Positions 20,413 to 31,272 of a stretch of DNA of 64,000 nucleotides are shown here, piece by piece (the first letter of the stretch is position 1; every line of letters begins with the position of its first letter). Made by a program: the position numbers and the translations under genes. Source of the stretch: Notospermus geniculatus (Eukaryota; Nemertea; Pilidiophora; Heteronemertea; Lineidae); assembly GCA_002633025.1 (NCBI GenBank), contig NMRB01000122.1, forward strand, positions 2,548-66,547. Reading direction: 5' to 3'. The notes under the pieces are model-generated. The model saw only the letters and a list, made by a program, of their open reading frames with translations, searched no databases and had not been told where the DNA came from.

Positions 20413-20722
20413 TGAGCACTACACCATGGCAGCTCCTTGTTCATGGACAGTGGCACTCTCGGTCTAAGAAATCCACCAGGAAGAACGGAAATTAGAATGA
20501 GATCTATATTCTCCGCTTCTCATGTACAAAAATGTTATTAATATATCCTCATTGTGCATTCAGTACAGGATTACCATGTCTATCTTGCTCAGACACATGT
20601 CTTGTGTACTTGCTGGTTTCAGGATGTTTACTGATGGGTTAACCCTGCATGAGCCGACCCGTTTCCACTCAGTGGTTTACGGCTCCTGCGGAGCTGTTTC
20701 GTCAGGTATCATGTTCCTATGC

Positions 20723-21155
20723 TTAAGCCTAGCGTACATCAGCCTTGCGACTGGAAGCAACTACTGGCGTTTCCGGCAACGGTGGGCAACTACCTGGAAC
20801 CAGCAGCAACTGATCAGATGCTCAAACATGCCGATGTACGCGCACCGACAATGCTATTGCTGACCCTTGCCGCTAGTTCCAGCCAGTTGCTCATGTTCTA
20901 CTCGTTGCCAATGGTTGCTTCTAGTCGTCTTCAGTCGCTTCCAATGTACGTACGTGCGCTGGCAATGAATTTCCTCGTTTGTGGAGCACACCTGGTCACG
21001 TGATGGAATCATGTGACCCACAAAATGACTCAAGTGGTCGATCGGAAGACATCGACAATTTCATCGCCTGTCCGATGTGCGCACTCCAGATTGAAGACTG
21101 GATTGTGCCACTTGTTGCTGCAATGACCTGTCGTAACCGATGTGCGGGGATACAC
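20723..21155. mobile_element. MITE C1, right end missing
   Basis: TTAAGCCTAGCGTACATCAG, CTTGCGACTGGAAGCAACTA, CAGCAGCAACTGATCAGATG, and CAATGTACGTACGTGCGCTG match, in inverse orientation, the complete copies at 58311 and 60744. It stops near CCGATGTGCGGGG. Open frames of about 94-113 codons within it also occur in the other copies as repeat translation. Confidence 0.8.
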
Positions 21156-21482
21156 CTGAAGTTGTATGGTGTAGACTCTGCTTTAACTTAATAAGGCTTC
21201 ATGAATTTGTGCCCTGGTCACCACTTCCGTGGTATTTGATCGTTGCCAGCCACTGCACACTTGGCCATTTTTGTGGCGATCACGAAAATTGTGTTTATGA
21301 GCAAAAAAAGTGGTGAAGTCGCTACTTGTTTTAGATAGGGAGACCTCTGCAGTGGTAACGGGCCTTATCGTTCTTTCTAGGCTTCCCTGTATGACGCCAT
21401 GTCTAGCTGTGGTACCATTTCTCTTCCCCAAGTAAAACTTGACTTGCTTCAGCACAAGATGCTCTCCAAAGACAGTCAACCC
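21156..21482. other. No feature recognised
   Basis: No inverted repeat, SINE or exon candidate. Confidence 0.4.
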
Positions 21483-21843
21483 TAAAGCCTCGCTTATGTC
21501 GCCCTACGCTGTGATAGAAATAGCGTCAACAAGTTGCAACTGATAACTTATGTCACCACCGACTAGAAAAATACCGATCGGTCGCAACTACCTGGAACTA
21601 GTTTATCGCCGTCTTTTGAGTGCGTATGTCGACACTGATTTCTTTTGATTTTAAGTAAAACGTGCTGAAGTTGAACACGTGCGATTTTCTGGATCTGGAT
21701 ATTTGTACTTTGCAACTAGTTACTCGCTGAGGCCCGAGAGCTTATGTCACCTAGTAGTTGTGACTAATTAGTTCCAACTATGCGCCGATTATCAGTTGCC
21801 AACTAGTTCTGACTGTACGTAAGGGCGACATAAGTGAGGCTTA
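21483..21843. mobile_element. MITE C4, complete copy
   Basis: TAAAGCCTCGCTTATGTCGC at the left pairs with GCGACATAAGTGAGGCTTAA at the right, with CCCTACG against CGTAAGGG inside. The interior has GTCGCAACTACCTGG, AACTAGTT and GTTGAACACGTGCG motifs, shared in style with C1-C3. Length 361 bp. Confidence 0.85.
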
Positions 21844-22163
21844 ATGTGTCAAGATTTCCAATACCAATGACATCCAGTCTAAGATCTTTCCACTGTGCCC
21901 TCAGTTATCTTCAAGTGCATAATGGTAACTGTACAGCACCTTAGGTTAGATATCCACTTAATCAACCGCATGTGTTGATCACGTCAGCGGCCATCTTCAG
22001 ACCTTGAAAACATCTCCATCGAGGACTTGTTTGTTCAGCGAAACCCTGGCCTTGTCAGGTCACTGTCACCAATCCGACACGTAGCAAGATGCCCAAACTG
22101 AGATCCAACTTTAACATGGTTTTGCAGATCCTTGAAAAGCATTGAATTTTGTTTTTCAGCTTC
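21844..22163. other. No feature recognised
   Basis: No repeat or exon candidate I would support. Confidence 0.4.
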
Positions 22164-22248
22164 AAACACTGGAATAGCCTTAAACGAACACTGGAATAGC
22201 CTTAAACGAACACTGGAATAGCCTTAAACGAACACTGGAATAGCCTTT
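22164..22248. repeat. 22-bp tandem repeat
   Basis: CACTGGAATAGCCTTAAACG is repeated almost exactly four times. The near identity indicates recent expansion. Confidence 0.9.
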
Positions 22249-22249
22249 G

Positions 22250-22516
22250 TAGGAGCCTGGTGGTGTAGTGGTTCGGGTCTCCAACTAGCGGTTGGAGGGT
22301 CCTGGGTTCAAATCCCCACTGGACGTGAGACTTTGGGCAAGTCTCTATGCCTCACTGGCCTCTCTCCACCAGGTGTATAAATGGGTACCAGTCGGAAAAG
22401 CTCAGATTGTAGCGCTGAATGAGCAGCTCATCTGAGTTCTACTGAAAGGTTTCAAGATAGACCAGGGTTAAAGTCTAAAGTCGGATGACACCTGTTGATA
22501 TCAGACTATAAACCCA
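22250..22516 (+). mobile_element. SINE-2, full length
   Basis: tRNA-like head GGAGCCTGGTGGTGTAGTGG with B box GGGTTCAAATCCCC. The body GACTTTGGGCAAGTCTC, TCTCCACCAGGTGTATAAAT and GGGTACC resembles the GGGCAAGTC...AAATGGG block known in many metazoan tRNA SINEs. The 3' part is GAGCTGCTCA-rich and ends GATATCAGACTATAAA. A second copy is inverted at 44343-44602. Confidence 0.85.
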
Positions 22517-23117
22517 AAACTTTATCTTTTTAAAACTTTTTAGTATATTCACAAAATGTTGACCTCAATTTTGGCCTTGTTTGCCCGTGAAAAGCCTTTA
22601 AAAGGCCTTGAATTTGCAACTGAATTTGCCTCTTGCATGAAATAAGTATTGAACCGTTGCCTCAAATATATCAGGCATCGATAGTTCTTGTGTTTCCCTC
22701 TGATAATACAAGTGATAGGCCCACGTCTTCTCAGAATCCGCCCCTGTCGTCACGGAGCAGATGATCTGCAGCAGAGATGGGACCTGAAGCAGACATCATG
22801 CGGAGGCGACTGTCCTCGATCGTCAGATATCCGAGCCCTCTGCCGCGCCAGATATTAGCGATATTAGGATGAGACCACTTGGTTATCTTCGATGGTATAA
22901 TGGTATCACTAGAACAACTGGAGTGGGAATCTCACTTTACAGATCAATAGCTTGCTTCATTTCAACCTAACTTGGTCTGTATAGTCTGTGCAGTTCATAA
23001 TGTATGAGGCAGACATAGGTATTTATCATGTTAACCCTTTGCCAATCATTTGTCATGATGAGAAATTTTCATGAAATCAACAGAATTCTTCATCTGAATT
23101 CTTTTCAACCCTACACA
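22517..23117. other. No feature recognised
   Basis: No supported element. CAGAATCCGCCCCTGTCG (22732) may be a hAT-like end in reverse orientation. Confidence 0.4.
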
Positions 23118-23205
23118 GATATCCAACATAGAGCACAAAAACGACACACAAAATGATAGTAGACGTAAAGTCGTCTCCAAATTTCGCAAATTTTTGACCC
23201 CCCCA
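23118..23205 (+). mobile_element. SINE-6, 3' fragment
   Basis: GATATCCAACATAGAGCAC, ACGACACACAAA, GTCGTCTCCAAATTTCGC and AATTTTTGACCCC match the 3' part of the copy at 6132. The tRNA-like head is absent. Confidence 0.7.
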
Positions 23206-23274
23206 GGGTCTTCCTCAGGCACTTTATAGTAGACCACTCGCTGGGATCTCTAGTAGAAAGTGCCTGACATTTTG

Positions 23275-23336
23275 GACAGCAACAGATCCGTCAAGTTGCT
23301 TCAAGGTGCAATGTCGACCTGTAAGCACCTTTAGAT
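23275..23336. mobile_element. MITE C3 terminal fragment
   Basis: CAGCAACAGATCCGTCAAGT, TGCTTCAAGGTGCAATGTCG and ACCTGTAAGCACCTTTAG match the right terminal repeat of MITE C3 (54917-55211). Confidence 0.65.
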
Positions 23337-24240
23337 GTTGCAAAGCCACGTATTTATTTCTTGATTTGTATTCCTGAAACTGATCCCCGGGCATACAGAG
23401 ACAAAGGTATAAGAAGGCCTTAACAGAAAAGAGCAAAGTTGTGTTTTCAACAGAAGGCACTAGAGTAGGCCTAGGTTACCTCTGGAAAAAATGTCCATTA
23501 TCACTCTTGATGTTCTAGAGGGATATTTTCTTTGTCCAGGAAGAAAGGTATAAAATAACAGAAAACAGCAAAAATCTATTGTCAACAGTTGGTAGGCCTA
23601 TAGCTACCTCCTGAAAAACTCTCTATGGTACATTTTTTGGCCACCCTGTAGGAAGACTGAATTGAATTTACCTTTGTCAAAACAGGTGAGGCTAAGATAC
23701 CACAATTTGGCTGTCAGTGTCAAAACACGGAAGTTGTGTTGACGGATTGTCAAAACATTTGTGAGTCAAAACAATTAGAAGTTTATGTTGGGAGTTCCAG
23801 CACCAGAAAACATCTAGATAAGAAAAATAAAGAGTGTTACCTCAAGTATTTGCTGAATACCAAAGAAAATAGTAAAAAAGGAATTCTCAAGTTCTGCCTT
23901 GGTGATAACAAGCTTGGATACCATATCCTTGGTGCATTGGATTTGTCCTTCTTAATAACACTGAACCTTTCCTATTGATTGGTGTCTTCCAAAACAGATG
24001 TCTCTTGCCTGTGTTGTCTTTACTAACCCTAAGGGGAACACATGTCTCACAAAGGTAAAATGTCTGTGCAGATCTATAGTACATTTATTGTACTAGGCAA
24101 TACCCGTTCAGTGGTAAACTGCTGAATTCATGCGAGATGCGCACATTGCATCATTACGAGCGCTTGGAGGACGTAATGATGTCATGCCTGTTTGAGTAGC
24201 GTAATCACGTCATTTCGTCACATGACGTTTCCGACGTCAC
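23337..24240. other. No feature recognised
   Basis: GTCAAAACA and ATAACAGAAAA(C/G)AGCAAA motifs recur loosely (23420, 23560), hinting at an old duplication. The 80-codon frame at 23736-23978 has a lysine-rich, unremarkable translation. No gene supported. Confidence 0.4.
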
Positions 24241-24290
24241 GGATGATGCAACGGCAATCTCGGTGACGTCAAAAGGCAAAATGGCATTGT
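24241..24290 (+). repeat. Dispersed repeat H, left part
   Basis: ATGATGCAACGGCAATCTCG, GTGACGTCAAAAGGC and GGCATTGT match 18890-18950. The repeat resumes at 25260 after the HINE. Confidence 0.75.
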
Positions 24291-25259
24291 TGTCCCCCGG
24301 AGCCCTCGGAGGGGGACTTGAAAATACCGGCCGTCTGTGCGCCTCTGCCGCTCGGCACTCGCCGCTCGGCGCTCGGTGCTCGCCGCTCGCCGCTCGCCGC
24401 TACTAGTCCCTTCCGCTCTATAACTTAAGAACGACTAAAGATTTTGGATTCATATTTGGTGGAGGGATGTATCATGGGCCAAAGGTGTGTCGCGTGAAAG
24501 AATCGGCCAAATCCGATTCTCCACTTTGCCACCAGGGGGCCGAAAGCCAAAACACAAAAACTGCGATTACGCCTTTAATACTGAATGGAATTTCACGAAA
24601 TTTTTATGGTAGGCTCATCTAGCAAGGGTACATAACATATCATACGGGTTTTCAATTTAATTCATTTTTCAGCCCTGTAGGGGGCGCTTTGTAAAAACCA
24701 CATAAGTTCCCTTCCGCTCTGTAACTTCTGAACGACTGAAAATTTTGGGTTGATATTTGATGGGGGGATGTACCATGGGCCAACGGTGTGTCGCGTGAAA
24801 GAATCGGCCAAATCCGATTCTCCACTTTGCCACCAGGGGGCCAAAAGCCAAAACACAAAAACTGCGGTTACACCTTTAATACTGAACGGAATTTCACAAA
24901 ATTTTTATGGTAGCCTCATCTAGCAAGGCTACATAATATACTCTGCGGGTTTTCAATTACATTCATTTTCCAGCCCTGTAGGGGGCGCTTTGTACAAACC
25001 ACATAAGTTCCCTTCCTCTCTGTAACTTCTGAACGACTGAAAATTTTGGGTTGATATTTGGTGGAGGGATGTATCATGGGCCAACGGTGTGTCGCGTCAA
25101 AGAATCGACCAAATCTGATTTCCCACTTTGCCACCAGGGGGCCAAAAAGCCGAATCATATAAACTGTGATTGTGCCATTAATACTGAACGGAATCTTCAA
25201 AATACAGGCCCGTCGAACTTGCACCCGGGGCGACGGGGGACGTTCAATGCTGTGCTTGT
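24291..25259 (+). mobile_element. HINE, subfamily CCCCCGGAG, complete 969 bp
   Basis: Starts TGTCCCCCGGAGCCCTCGGA (a hairpin) and ends CGACGGGGGACG...TGTGCTTGT, so TGTCCCCCG and CGGGGGACG form subterminal inverted repeats. A heptamer microsatellite (CGCCGCT-like, 24345-24404) precedes 2.6 tandem core units of about 301 bp. Each unit has GAACGACTGAAAATTTTGGG, GTGTGTCGCGTGAAAG and TTTGCCACCAGGGGGCC; the first two also have CCCTGTAGGGGGCGCTTTG. The empty site at 18940 shows clean insertion between T and T. Confidence 0.8.
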
Positions 25260-25420
25260 TATTTTCGTTAATATCTTGATTTTTGAAAACTATAAGTCAT
25301 ATCAAAATTCGGGCTTCATAATGACAGTTCCCAGGTCTGTCTGCATGTGCATACCAAGTTTGGGGGCGATCCGTTCGTCAGTCTTGGAGAAAATCACGAA
25401 CAAAACAAACACACACACAA
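25260..25420 (+). repeat. Dispersed repeat H, right part
   Basis: TATTTTCGTTAATATC, CAAAATTCGGGCTTCATA, GTGCATACCAAGTTTGGGGG and GTTCGTCAGTCTTGGAGA continue the repeat broken at 24290. It ends in an ACAAACACACACACAAACTC run. Confidence 0.75.
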
Positions 25421-25767
25421 ACTCTACTCAAATTATGCATGTTATGAGTTATGCATGTAACACTGTATATGTCATGAATGGTAGCTGTGTACCATGCTGA
25501 GGCACATGAATTTCAATTTCAACCAGCTAAGACTTAAGTGCAGCGATGCACCTTTAAAGATTATGATGACATGTTTTAATCTGACAATATTGATTGGAGA
25601 AGATTTTGTAAAGCGAGCTGAGAGCACTTCATTTCAGAGAGAGAAGGTCAAATGAAGGCACGGGGATCAGGAGTTGTCGGTATGATATCTTCTAGGTGCA
25701 CTGTCTGTGCATTGCTGTGGAAACAATCTCAGTTCATTTCAAAGGACGTGTCCAACTCACAAACTTG
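25421..25767. other. No feature recognised
   Basis: Two ATGCATGTAA/ATGCATGTTATGAG pieces at 25434-25460; otherwise nothing. Confidence 0.4.
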
Positions 25768-25990
25768 AATGCCATCACTCCTGAACAGACCCAGTCTTGA
25801 TGCCATCATTCCTGAACGGACCCAGTCTTCATGCCATCTTCCCTGAACAGACCCAGTCTTGATGCCATCACTCCTGAACAGACCCAGTCTCGTTGCCTTC
25901 ACTCCTGAACAGACCCAGTCTTGATGCTGTCATTCCTGAACAGACCCAGTCTTGATGCCACCATTCCTGAACAGACCCAGCCTTGATGCC
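25768..25990. repeat. 31-bp minisatellite
   Basis: About seven units of TTCCTGAACAGACCCAGTCT followed by TGATGCCATCA, differing at one to four positions. It abuts a giant hairpin at 25996. Confidence 0.9.
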
Positions 25991-25995
25991 ATCAT

Positions 25996-26720
25996 TACTG
26001 ATGATTAACAATTATGATGACACAAAAACAATTGCATTCATCTTTACTAATTAAATTAGGGAGACAATGCCAGATTTTGGAGGCCTAGAAAGACTAGAAA
26101 GAGTCATTATTTCAGCGCAGAATTTCACCTGGGCCTGTGTCACATAAAATGCTAACAAGTTTGTGTGATATCTGTTAATTATTTTAATTATTTTCTAGAA
26201 GAAAATGGTATTTTACATTTTTGGTTCACATGGCCAACACTGCAAGTTGAGCAAGGTTTACAAAGCCATTCAACCAGACAAAAGCTGACCACAGGCCTGG
26301 GAATTGGTGATGTCACCCAAAATGACCCATTGAAAATGAACACTTCAATTCCAACCCAAAGTAATTCATGTGAAATCAAGTTTGACTGAGTCATTCCTGG
26401 TGAATTGTGAGTGGTTTCAGGCCTGTGGTCAGTTTTCACATTGGTTAGAATGCCTTTGTAAAAGTTTGCTGAACTTGCAGAGGTTAGGCATTTGAACAAA
26501 AAATCTAAAACACATTTTTTTTGTAGAAAACAATTAAAACAATTAACTCTACCACACAAACTTGTTAGCATTCTATGTGACACAGGCCCATGTGAAATTC
26601 TGCGGCGAAATAGTGAATATTCCTTGTCTTTCTAGGCCTCTGAAATCTGGCATTGTCTCCCTAATTGGTAAAGAGTAATGCAATTGTTTTTGTGTCATCA
26701 TAGTTGTTAATCATTCAGTA
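25996..26720. mobile_element. 725-bp near-complete palindrome (long foldback)
   Basis: From TACTGATGATTAACAATTAT to ATAGTTGTTAATCATTCAGTA the arms pair almost end to end. Matching blocks include GATGACACAAAAACAATTGC, GGGAGACAATGCCAG, GGCCTAGAAAGAC, CAGAATTTCAC, GGGCCTGTGTCACAT and GCTAACAAGTTTGTGTG. Pairing also continues inside (GACCACAGGCCTG against CAGGCCTGTGGTC). Identity of the outer 230 bp looks about 85%. Transcription would give a long dsRNA hairpin. No coding capacity is apparent. Confidence 0.9.
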
Positions 26721-27871
26721 CAAAGCATCATCTGTGCAAGTTTCAAGCAAATCGAAACAGTAGTTTCAGAATTATGCCGAACTTGTAACAACCCTTCATT
26801 TCTGCCCAGCCCCTTTGTTCATTGTAAACGGTGGAACTTGAAGCCTTTCAACAAGTACAAAATGAATTAGAATGAAGTGAAATAACATAAAAATACCAGT
26901 GTTTATCGAATTTGTAAAACCTTTATTTGAGTTAATAAAACCTTTATTTGAGTTAATAAATAATTCGTGATATTTGGGGGTGATATTGAACTGTAGTTAC
27001 AGGTTGCTTTAATACAATGCAGGAAAAACAAACAATAGGAACGATACTATTTTTTATTCAACTTATTTATACTCCGACAATTTTTTTCCTAAATAAAGCA
27101 TGAATTGTGTATGTTGCTATTTTCTACTATTTAAAAACAGTCAAATGTGTAGGATGGTTTTGAAAACAGTACTTTTAGTTCAACACTTGAAAAACTTGTG
27201 TTAATTCAGTTCCACAAGTGAAAAGAGTGGGGCCTATATTGAACTGCGGGAATATTATTTTTTATTTTGAACGTTTTGTTATGCAGCTGTGTACGATCTG
27301 TTGTCTTTGAAGTTCATGAACTTGTGAAAGCACCAAAAATATCACACAATTGTTATCACATCGTCACATTTTAGAAACGGCAAACCTCAACTGATCACCA
27401 TTGAAAGTAGGCCTAGTGAAAGTTAAAAAAGAGTACGTGTACAGCTACCAAAACTAAAGCACTGGCGAAATCAGAATTTTTGCCACAAGGCATAAGACTG
27501 GCTACCGGGTTCGTATTTGCACTTGGCAAACAGAAGGAAATATCCATTTATGACAAGAATTGGCCCTGGGGTTCTTAGGCATGGCAGTAGTGCTTGATCA
27601 GTGCAGTCAATGTACATGTACATGGCTATACATAAGTGCTCATACTATAATATCAGATTTTCAGGCTTCTGCATTGAAAACCTTGGCAGACCCCTAGCTA
27701 GAATTTAAAAAGGGCAGGGCACTTTTCTGAAAAGGGCACTCACTCCAAAGCAGAAGTTTGAAAGAAAAAAAACGTCATGAGCCTTGGTTCAAGTGTATCA
27801 GATCAACCAATCTACAATGTTTGTCCTATCCAAATGCACCGTAATGGTAGATTGCATAATCTCTAGGCCTG
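26721..27871. other. Mostly unrecognised; one 24-bp duplication
   Basis: AAAACCTTTATTTGAGTTAA is tandemly duplicated at 26917-26961. The rest is AT-rich with no gene, SINE or inverted repeat. Confidence 0.45.
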
Positions 27872-27985
27872 CTTCAAAAAATGGGCAGGGTGCATTTGAC
27901 ATTGTTCAAAATGAGGGCAGGGTAAAATTGACTTATTCAAAAATGAGGGCAGGGCAAATTTGACCTAGTTCAAAATGAGGGCAGC
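27872..27985. repeat. 33-bp triple repeat
   Basis: AATGAGGGCAGGGCAAATTT followed by GACCTAGTTCAA is present three times plus a partial, with moderate divergence. Confidence 0.75.
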
Positions 27986-28837
27986 TAGGAAGCATTTTGT
28001 GACTTTATAAACAGAATACGTTGCCTACATTTCCTACAAGAATCATGCGTAAAATCCATCAGGCTTTCCATGCACCCGACTGTGTGTTCCACTCGCAGGG
28101 CATGCCATGCCTGTTGCCAATACTATCACTACTACAACAGATGTTTCAGAGTATTTTCAAGTGCTCGATAATGATTTTGGTGTCTGCACTGTTTCAAGAA
28201 TGATGTGATGATTGCGGTCTGATAAATTGGCAAATACTGGCTGATGGATCCATCCTCTACATTCTACCACACGAGTTAGAATCACCTGTATCTTGTCCCA
28301 CCTCTGGTATCCTTCAAACTATCTTGTGAATAACCTTCCCACTCTACTCTTTGTCCCAGTTTCATATGGCCAACAGCCTATTGGAGACATCACTTGGTTA
28401 AGAAGGCTTCTTGCTTAGAGAAAGTGATTTGTTAAGTTGTATGCTCCCAGTGGTCTGTACGGGCCGCTAAACTTTTGAACCGAGAACAAGATGGCAGCCT
28501 CCATCGCTTCATTTTGACGGCCAATATGGCAGCCGTGTGACGTCAGTGAAGAAGCTCTATCAGTGTTGAATTTAATTATGCATCGTATTAGAGTTAGGCC
28601 TACATGTTCCTTTGTTTAAAAATTTCATGAAAACTTCATTCTCAGATCATTGCAATTAAATTTATCTAGTAATGTACATGTACATTGTCTATAGATCAAA
28701 GGAAAACACAGCTTTAATCCCACCTGTGCTTATTTTTATAAGCTCACTGCACAACTTTATTGCAGTGCATGGAAAATGTTGACTGTGACAAAGACAATAA
28801 AAGTCTGAGTAACTTGGCAGCTGCCGTGTCATCAGAA
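27986..28837. other. No gene; one CRE-like site
   Basis: GCCGTGTGACGTCAGTG at 28533-28549 contains a full TGACGTCA palindrome next to GGCCAATATGG. No promoter or exon can be assigned from this alone. Confidence 0.4.
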
Positions 28838-29110
28838 TTGTATTTGTTGTATTACATTTTTCCATCCTTGCCGACGCTATAGCATTATTGGCCCTGGTAA
28901 GTATGGAAGAGGCCATCTCAAGCTACTCATGTTCCTCACTTGGATGGAGTCTTTTACTTGCCCTTGCAAAGGAACATAGGTACAAGGCACCACGGCTTTC
29001 TGTCCCATGCGATGGACGTGAAGAGCTGGGAATGAAATCCCATATGGCCCGGGCTGGATTCGAACCCAGGATCTACCACTAATGCTGCGTGAACCACTCG
29101 GCTATCACGG
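28838..29110 (-). mobile_element. SINE-1, full length, reverse
   Basis: Read on the - strand, the head begins TTCGGCCGTGATAGCCGAG with a degraded anticodon arm, then the complete body and a tail ending TACAACAAATACAA. Flanks ATCAGAATTG (about 28835) and ATCGGAATGG (29115) may be a decayed duplication. On the + strand it presents CTGGTAAGTATGG at 28894, a strong splice-donor-like motif. Confidence 0.88.
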
Positions 29111-29705
29111 CCGAATCGGAATGGTCAAGCTTCTGATGTCATATGGTGAGAAATTTTAGACCGCCGTCTTTGTTGGAAAGGCCAATCCCTGTAGCAAATA
29201 TATTTTGCTGAGCTACGCGTACAGAAGGACGTTGATTCTTCTGCGCATAATTTCCGCCGCCACCCCCACATCACCTGTACGTCTGCCTTTTGATGTTTCT
29301 ACCTGATTGTCCTATAACAATCCATTGGAACCTTATTTCAGAATAAAAATCGAATCCTTTGATAAACTCTATCAAAGCTGATGTTGCTTAACAAACTACT
29401 TAAGTCGAGACGTTTGTTGTTCAAATGTCAGATGTAACAATTGAGAAAGTGTCACCTTCTGCTTGTTATGATGGAGTTATCAAGAATCAATGGGATTATA
29501 TGAGAACATCGATTGTGATGCTCAGACGCTGTAAGAAGATAAAGCCATATTATAAAGGAAAGTATGAATGAGACTCTCATGTTGGAGGTAAACTGGGCTC
29601 TTTGTATTTTCATTATATTGTGTGTTCAGCAATAACGAACGTTCACCTGACTGTATCTGGGTGTTGCTGTCATTTGAAATAGGGTCCTATCTTTCATCAT
29701 TTCAA
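29111..29705. other. No feature recognised
   Basis: No repeat partner or exon candidate. Confidence 0.4.
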
Positions 29706-30060
29706 GTCGCACATGAAAAGAAGCCAAGCTTGACTACTGCCTTTGCTGTAATTTGTTGCCACTCATGAAAAGAGGCCATGCTTGACTACTGCCCTTTGCT
29801 ATCATTTGTTGTCACACATGAAAAGAGGCCAAGCTTGACTACACTGCATTTTGTCATTTCTTGCAACACATGAAAAGAGGCCAAGCTTGACTACTGCCTT
29901 TTGCTGTCTTTTCTTTTATGCCACACATGAAAAGAGGCCAAGCTTGACTACTGCATTTGCTGTCTGTTATGTCACAAATGAAAAGTGGCCAAGCTTGATT
30001 ACTGCATTAGCTGCTGCTTTCATGTTGCACATGAAAAAAGGCCAAGCTTGACTGCTCACT
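29706..30060. repeat. Variable-length (about 45-60 bp) minisatellite
   Basis: Eight units of CACATGAAAAGAGGCCAAGC followed by TTGACTACTGC and a variable T-rich linker (TTTGCTGTC...). Divergence is mostly in linker length. Confidence 0.9.
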
Positions 30061-30782
30061 TTAGCTTAAGGCCAGTGCATTTTACAGCAGTTTCATGTCC
30101 ATAAATGAGGCCGTACATGCAGCTACTGCAGTCTGCTACATGTACCCTATCTTAGAACATATGCAGTAAGGCAACAGCTAACTACGGTTTTCAAACATTT
30201 GATATGAAAAAATTAAAGCCTTTCAACCACCATAATTTGCTGTCATCGCATGTCACATCTAAATGGAGGTCATTCTAGGTACTGCCATTACTATATTGCC
30301 CATTCACACTATCAAAGATATGCTACTAATGGACTAGATGCTTGTTGGTTGTTGCATCAACAGAAACATGACCAATTTGCCCTCAAGTAGAAATATCATC
30401 ATATGTTTTGACAGGGTCAAATGCATTAACGTGCAATCATGACTTTCTGATGCCTGCATTACAAACTCTTCACAAAAGTGTTGACACCAGGAAATTAAAA
30501 TGCTCTGAGAGTCTTGGCGGGGAATTTTTGTGATGGACTAGGGAAACGCTGCAGTGGCGTACATGTACATGTAGTCCGTGTGCATTGCTGCCGGATCTAA
30601 TGCTGAAGACTGACTTGTGCGGGAAAAAATTGCGGAGAGCTAGGTGATGGGATGGGGATATTTTGCACTAGCTAAGCATATCATGTTTGCATGATGTCGT
30701 CAGAAGATTTCAGTTCAAGCGGATCAGTCGCTGCGTTGATCATCATGTCTCGCAGCCATGCATGCGGCAACCCCGTGAAGTT
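30061..30782. other. No feature recognised
   Basis: GTACATGTACATGTAG at about 30560 is the only simple motif. No gene supported. Confidence 0.4.
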
Positions 30783-30909
30783 GGACACCTGGTAGCTGAG
30801 TGGTTATCACGTCTGCTCAGTAAGCAGCAGTCCTGGGTCCAAAACCAGCCCTGGCTTTTCAGGTCCATTGCATTGGACAGTAAGCCATGGTGCCATAAAC
30901 TTTGTGCTC
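30783..30909 (+). mobile_element. SINE-1, 3'-truncated
   Basis: Head ACCTGGTAGCTGAGTGGTTA and GCTCAGTAAGCAGCAGTCCT, then TGGACAGTAAGCCATGGTGC. It stops at CTTTGTGCTC where MITE D begins. Confidence 0.8.
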
Positions 30910-31036
30910 TAGGCCGTTCTCAAATTGACATAAACCACAACGATCTGTGCACTTCCGCTGAAATCTCAACCATAACCTCGGTCTGAAACTGAATGATGTG
31001 GAAGTGCGCAGATCTGCGAAATCGAGAATGGTCTAT
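30910..31036. mobile_element. MITE D, short deletion derivative
   Basis: TAGGCCGTTCTCAAATTGAC and GAATGGTCTATT ends with both subterminal GCGCAGATCTGCG and GATCTGTGCACTTCCG. The central half is missing compared with 19110. It abuts SINE-1. Confidence 0.8.
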
Positions 31037-31146
31037 TGATTTCAGGAGAGCAATAAGGCTCATCGCAGTTTGGAAAGAATGCCGAAATGAATAACTGCTT
31101 CCGCAACCCTTCCTGATGCTGTCAGCGCTCTAGTGGACACCACCCA

Positions 31147-31272
31147 TAAGGCCACAATCACATAGACCTACACGCTACATGGACATGCCTGTAAATAAAG
31201 GGTTCGTGACTGTGAAGCCTTTGTTAACAGACATGCACGTGTAGCGTGTAGTTCTATGTGATTGCAGCCTTA
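31147..31272. mobile_element. MITE E, palindromic, 126 bp
   Basis: TAAGGCCACAATCACATAGA on the left pairs with TCTATGTGATTGCAGCCTTA on the right (one mismatch), continuing through CCTACACGCTACATG and ACGTGTAGCGTGTAG. The hairpin covers nearly all of the element. No second copy in the window. Confidence 0.85.

Noticed and set aside
24916-25500. Frames of 102 and 149 codons with similar translations in tandem
   Set aside because: They translate the tandem core of the HINE, and the frame is disrupted in other units.
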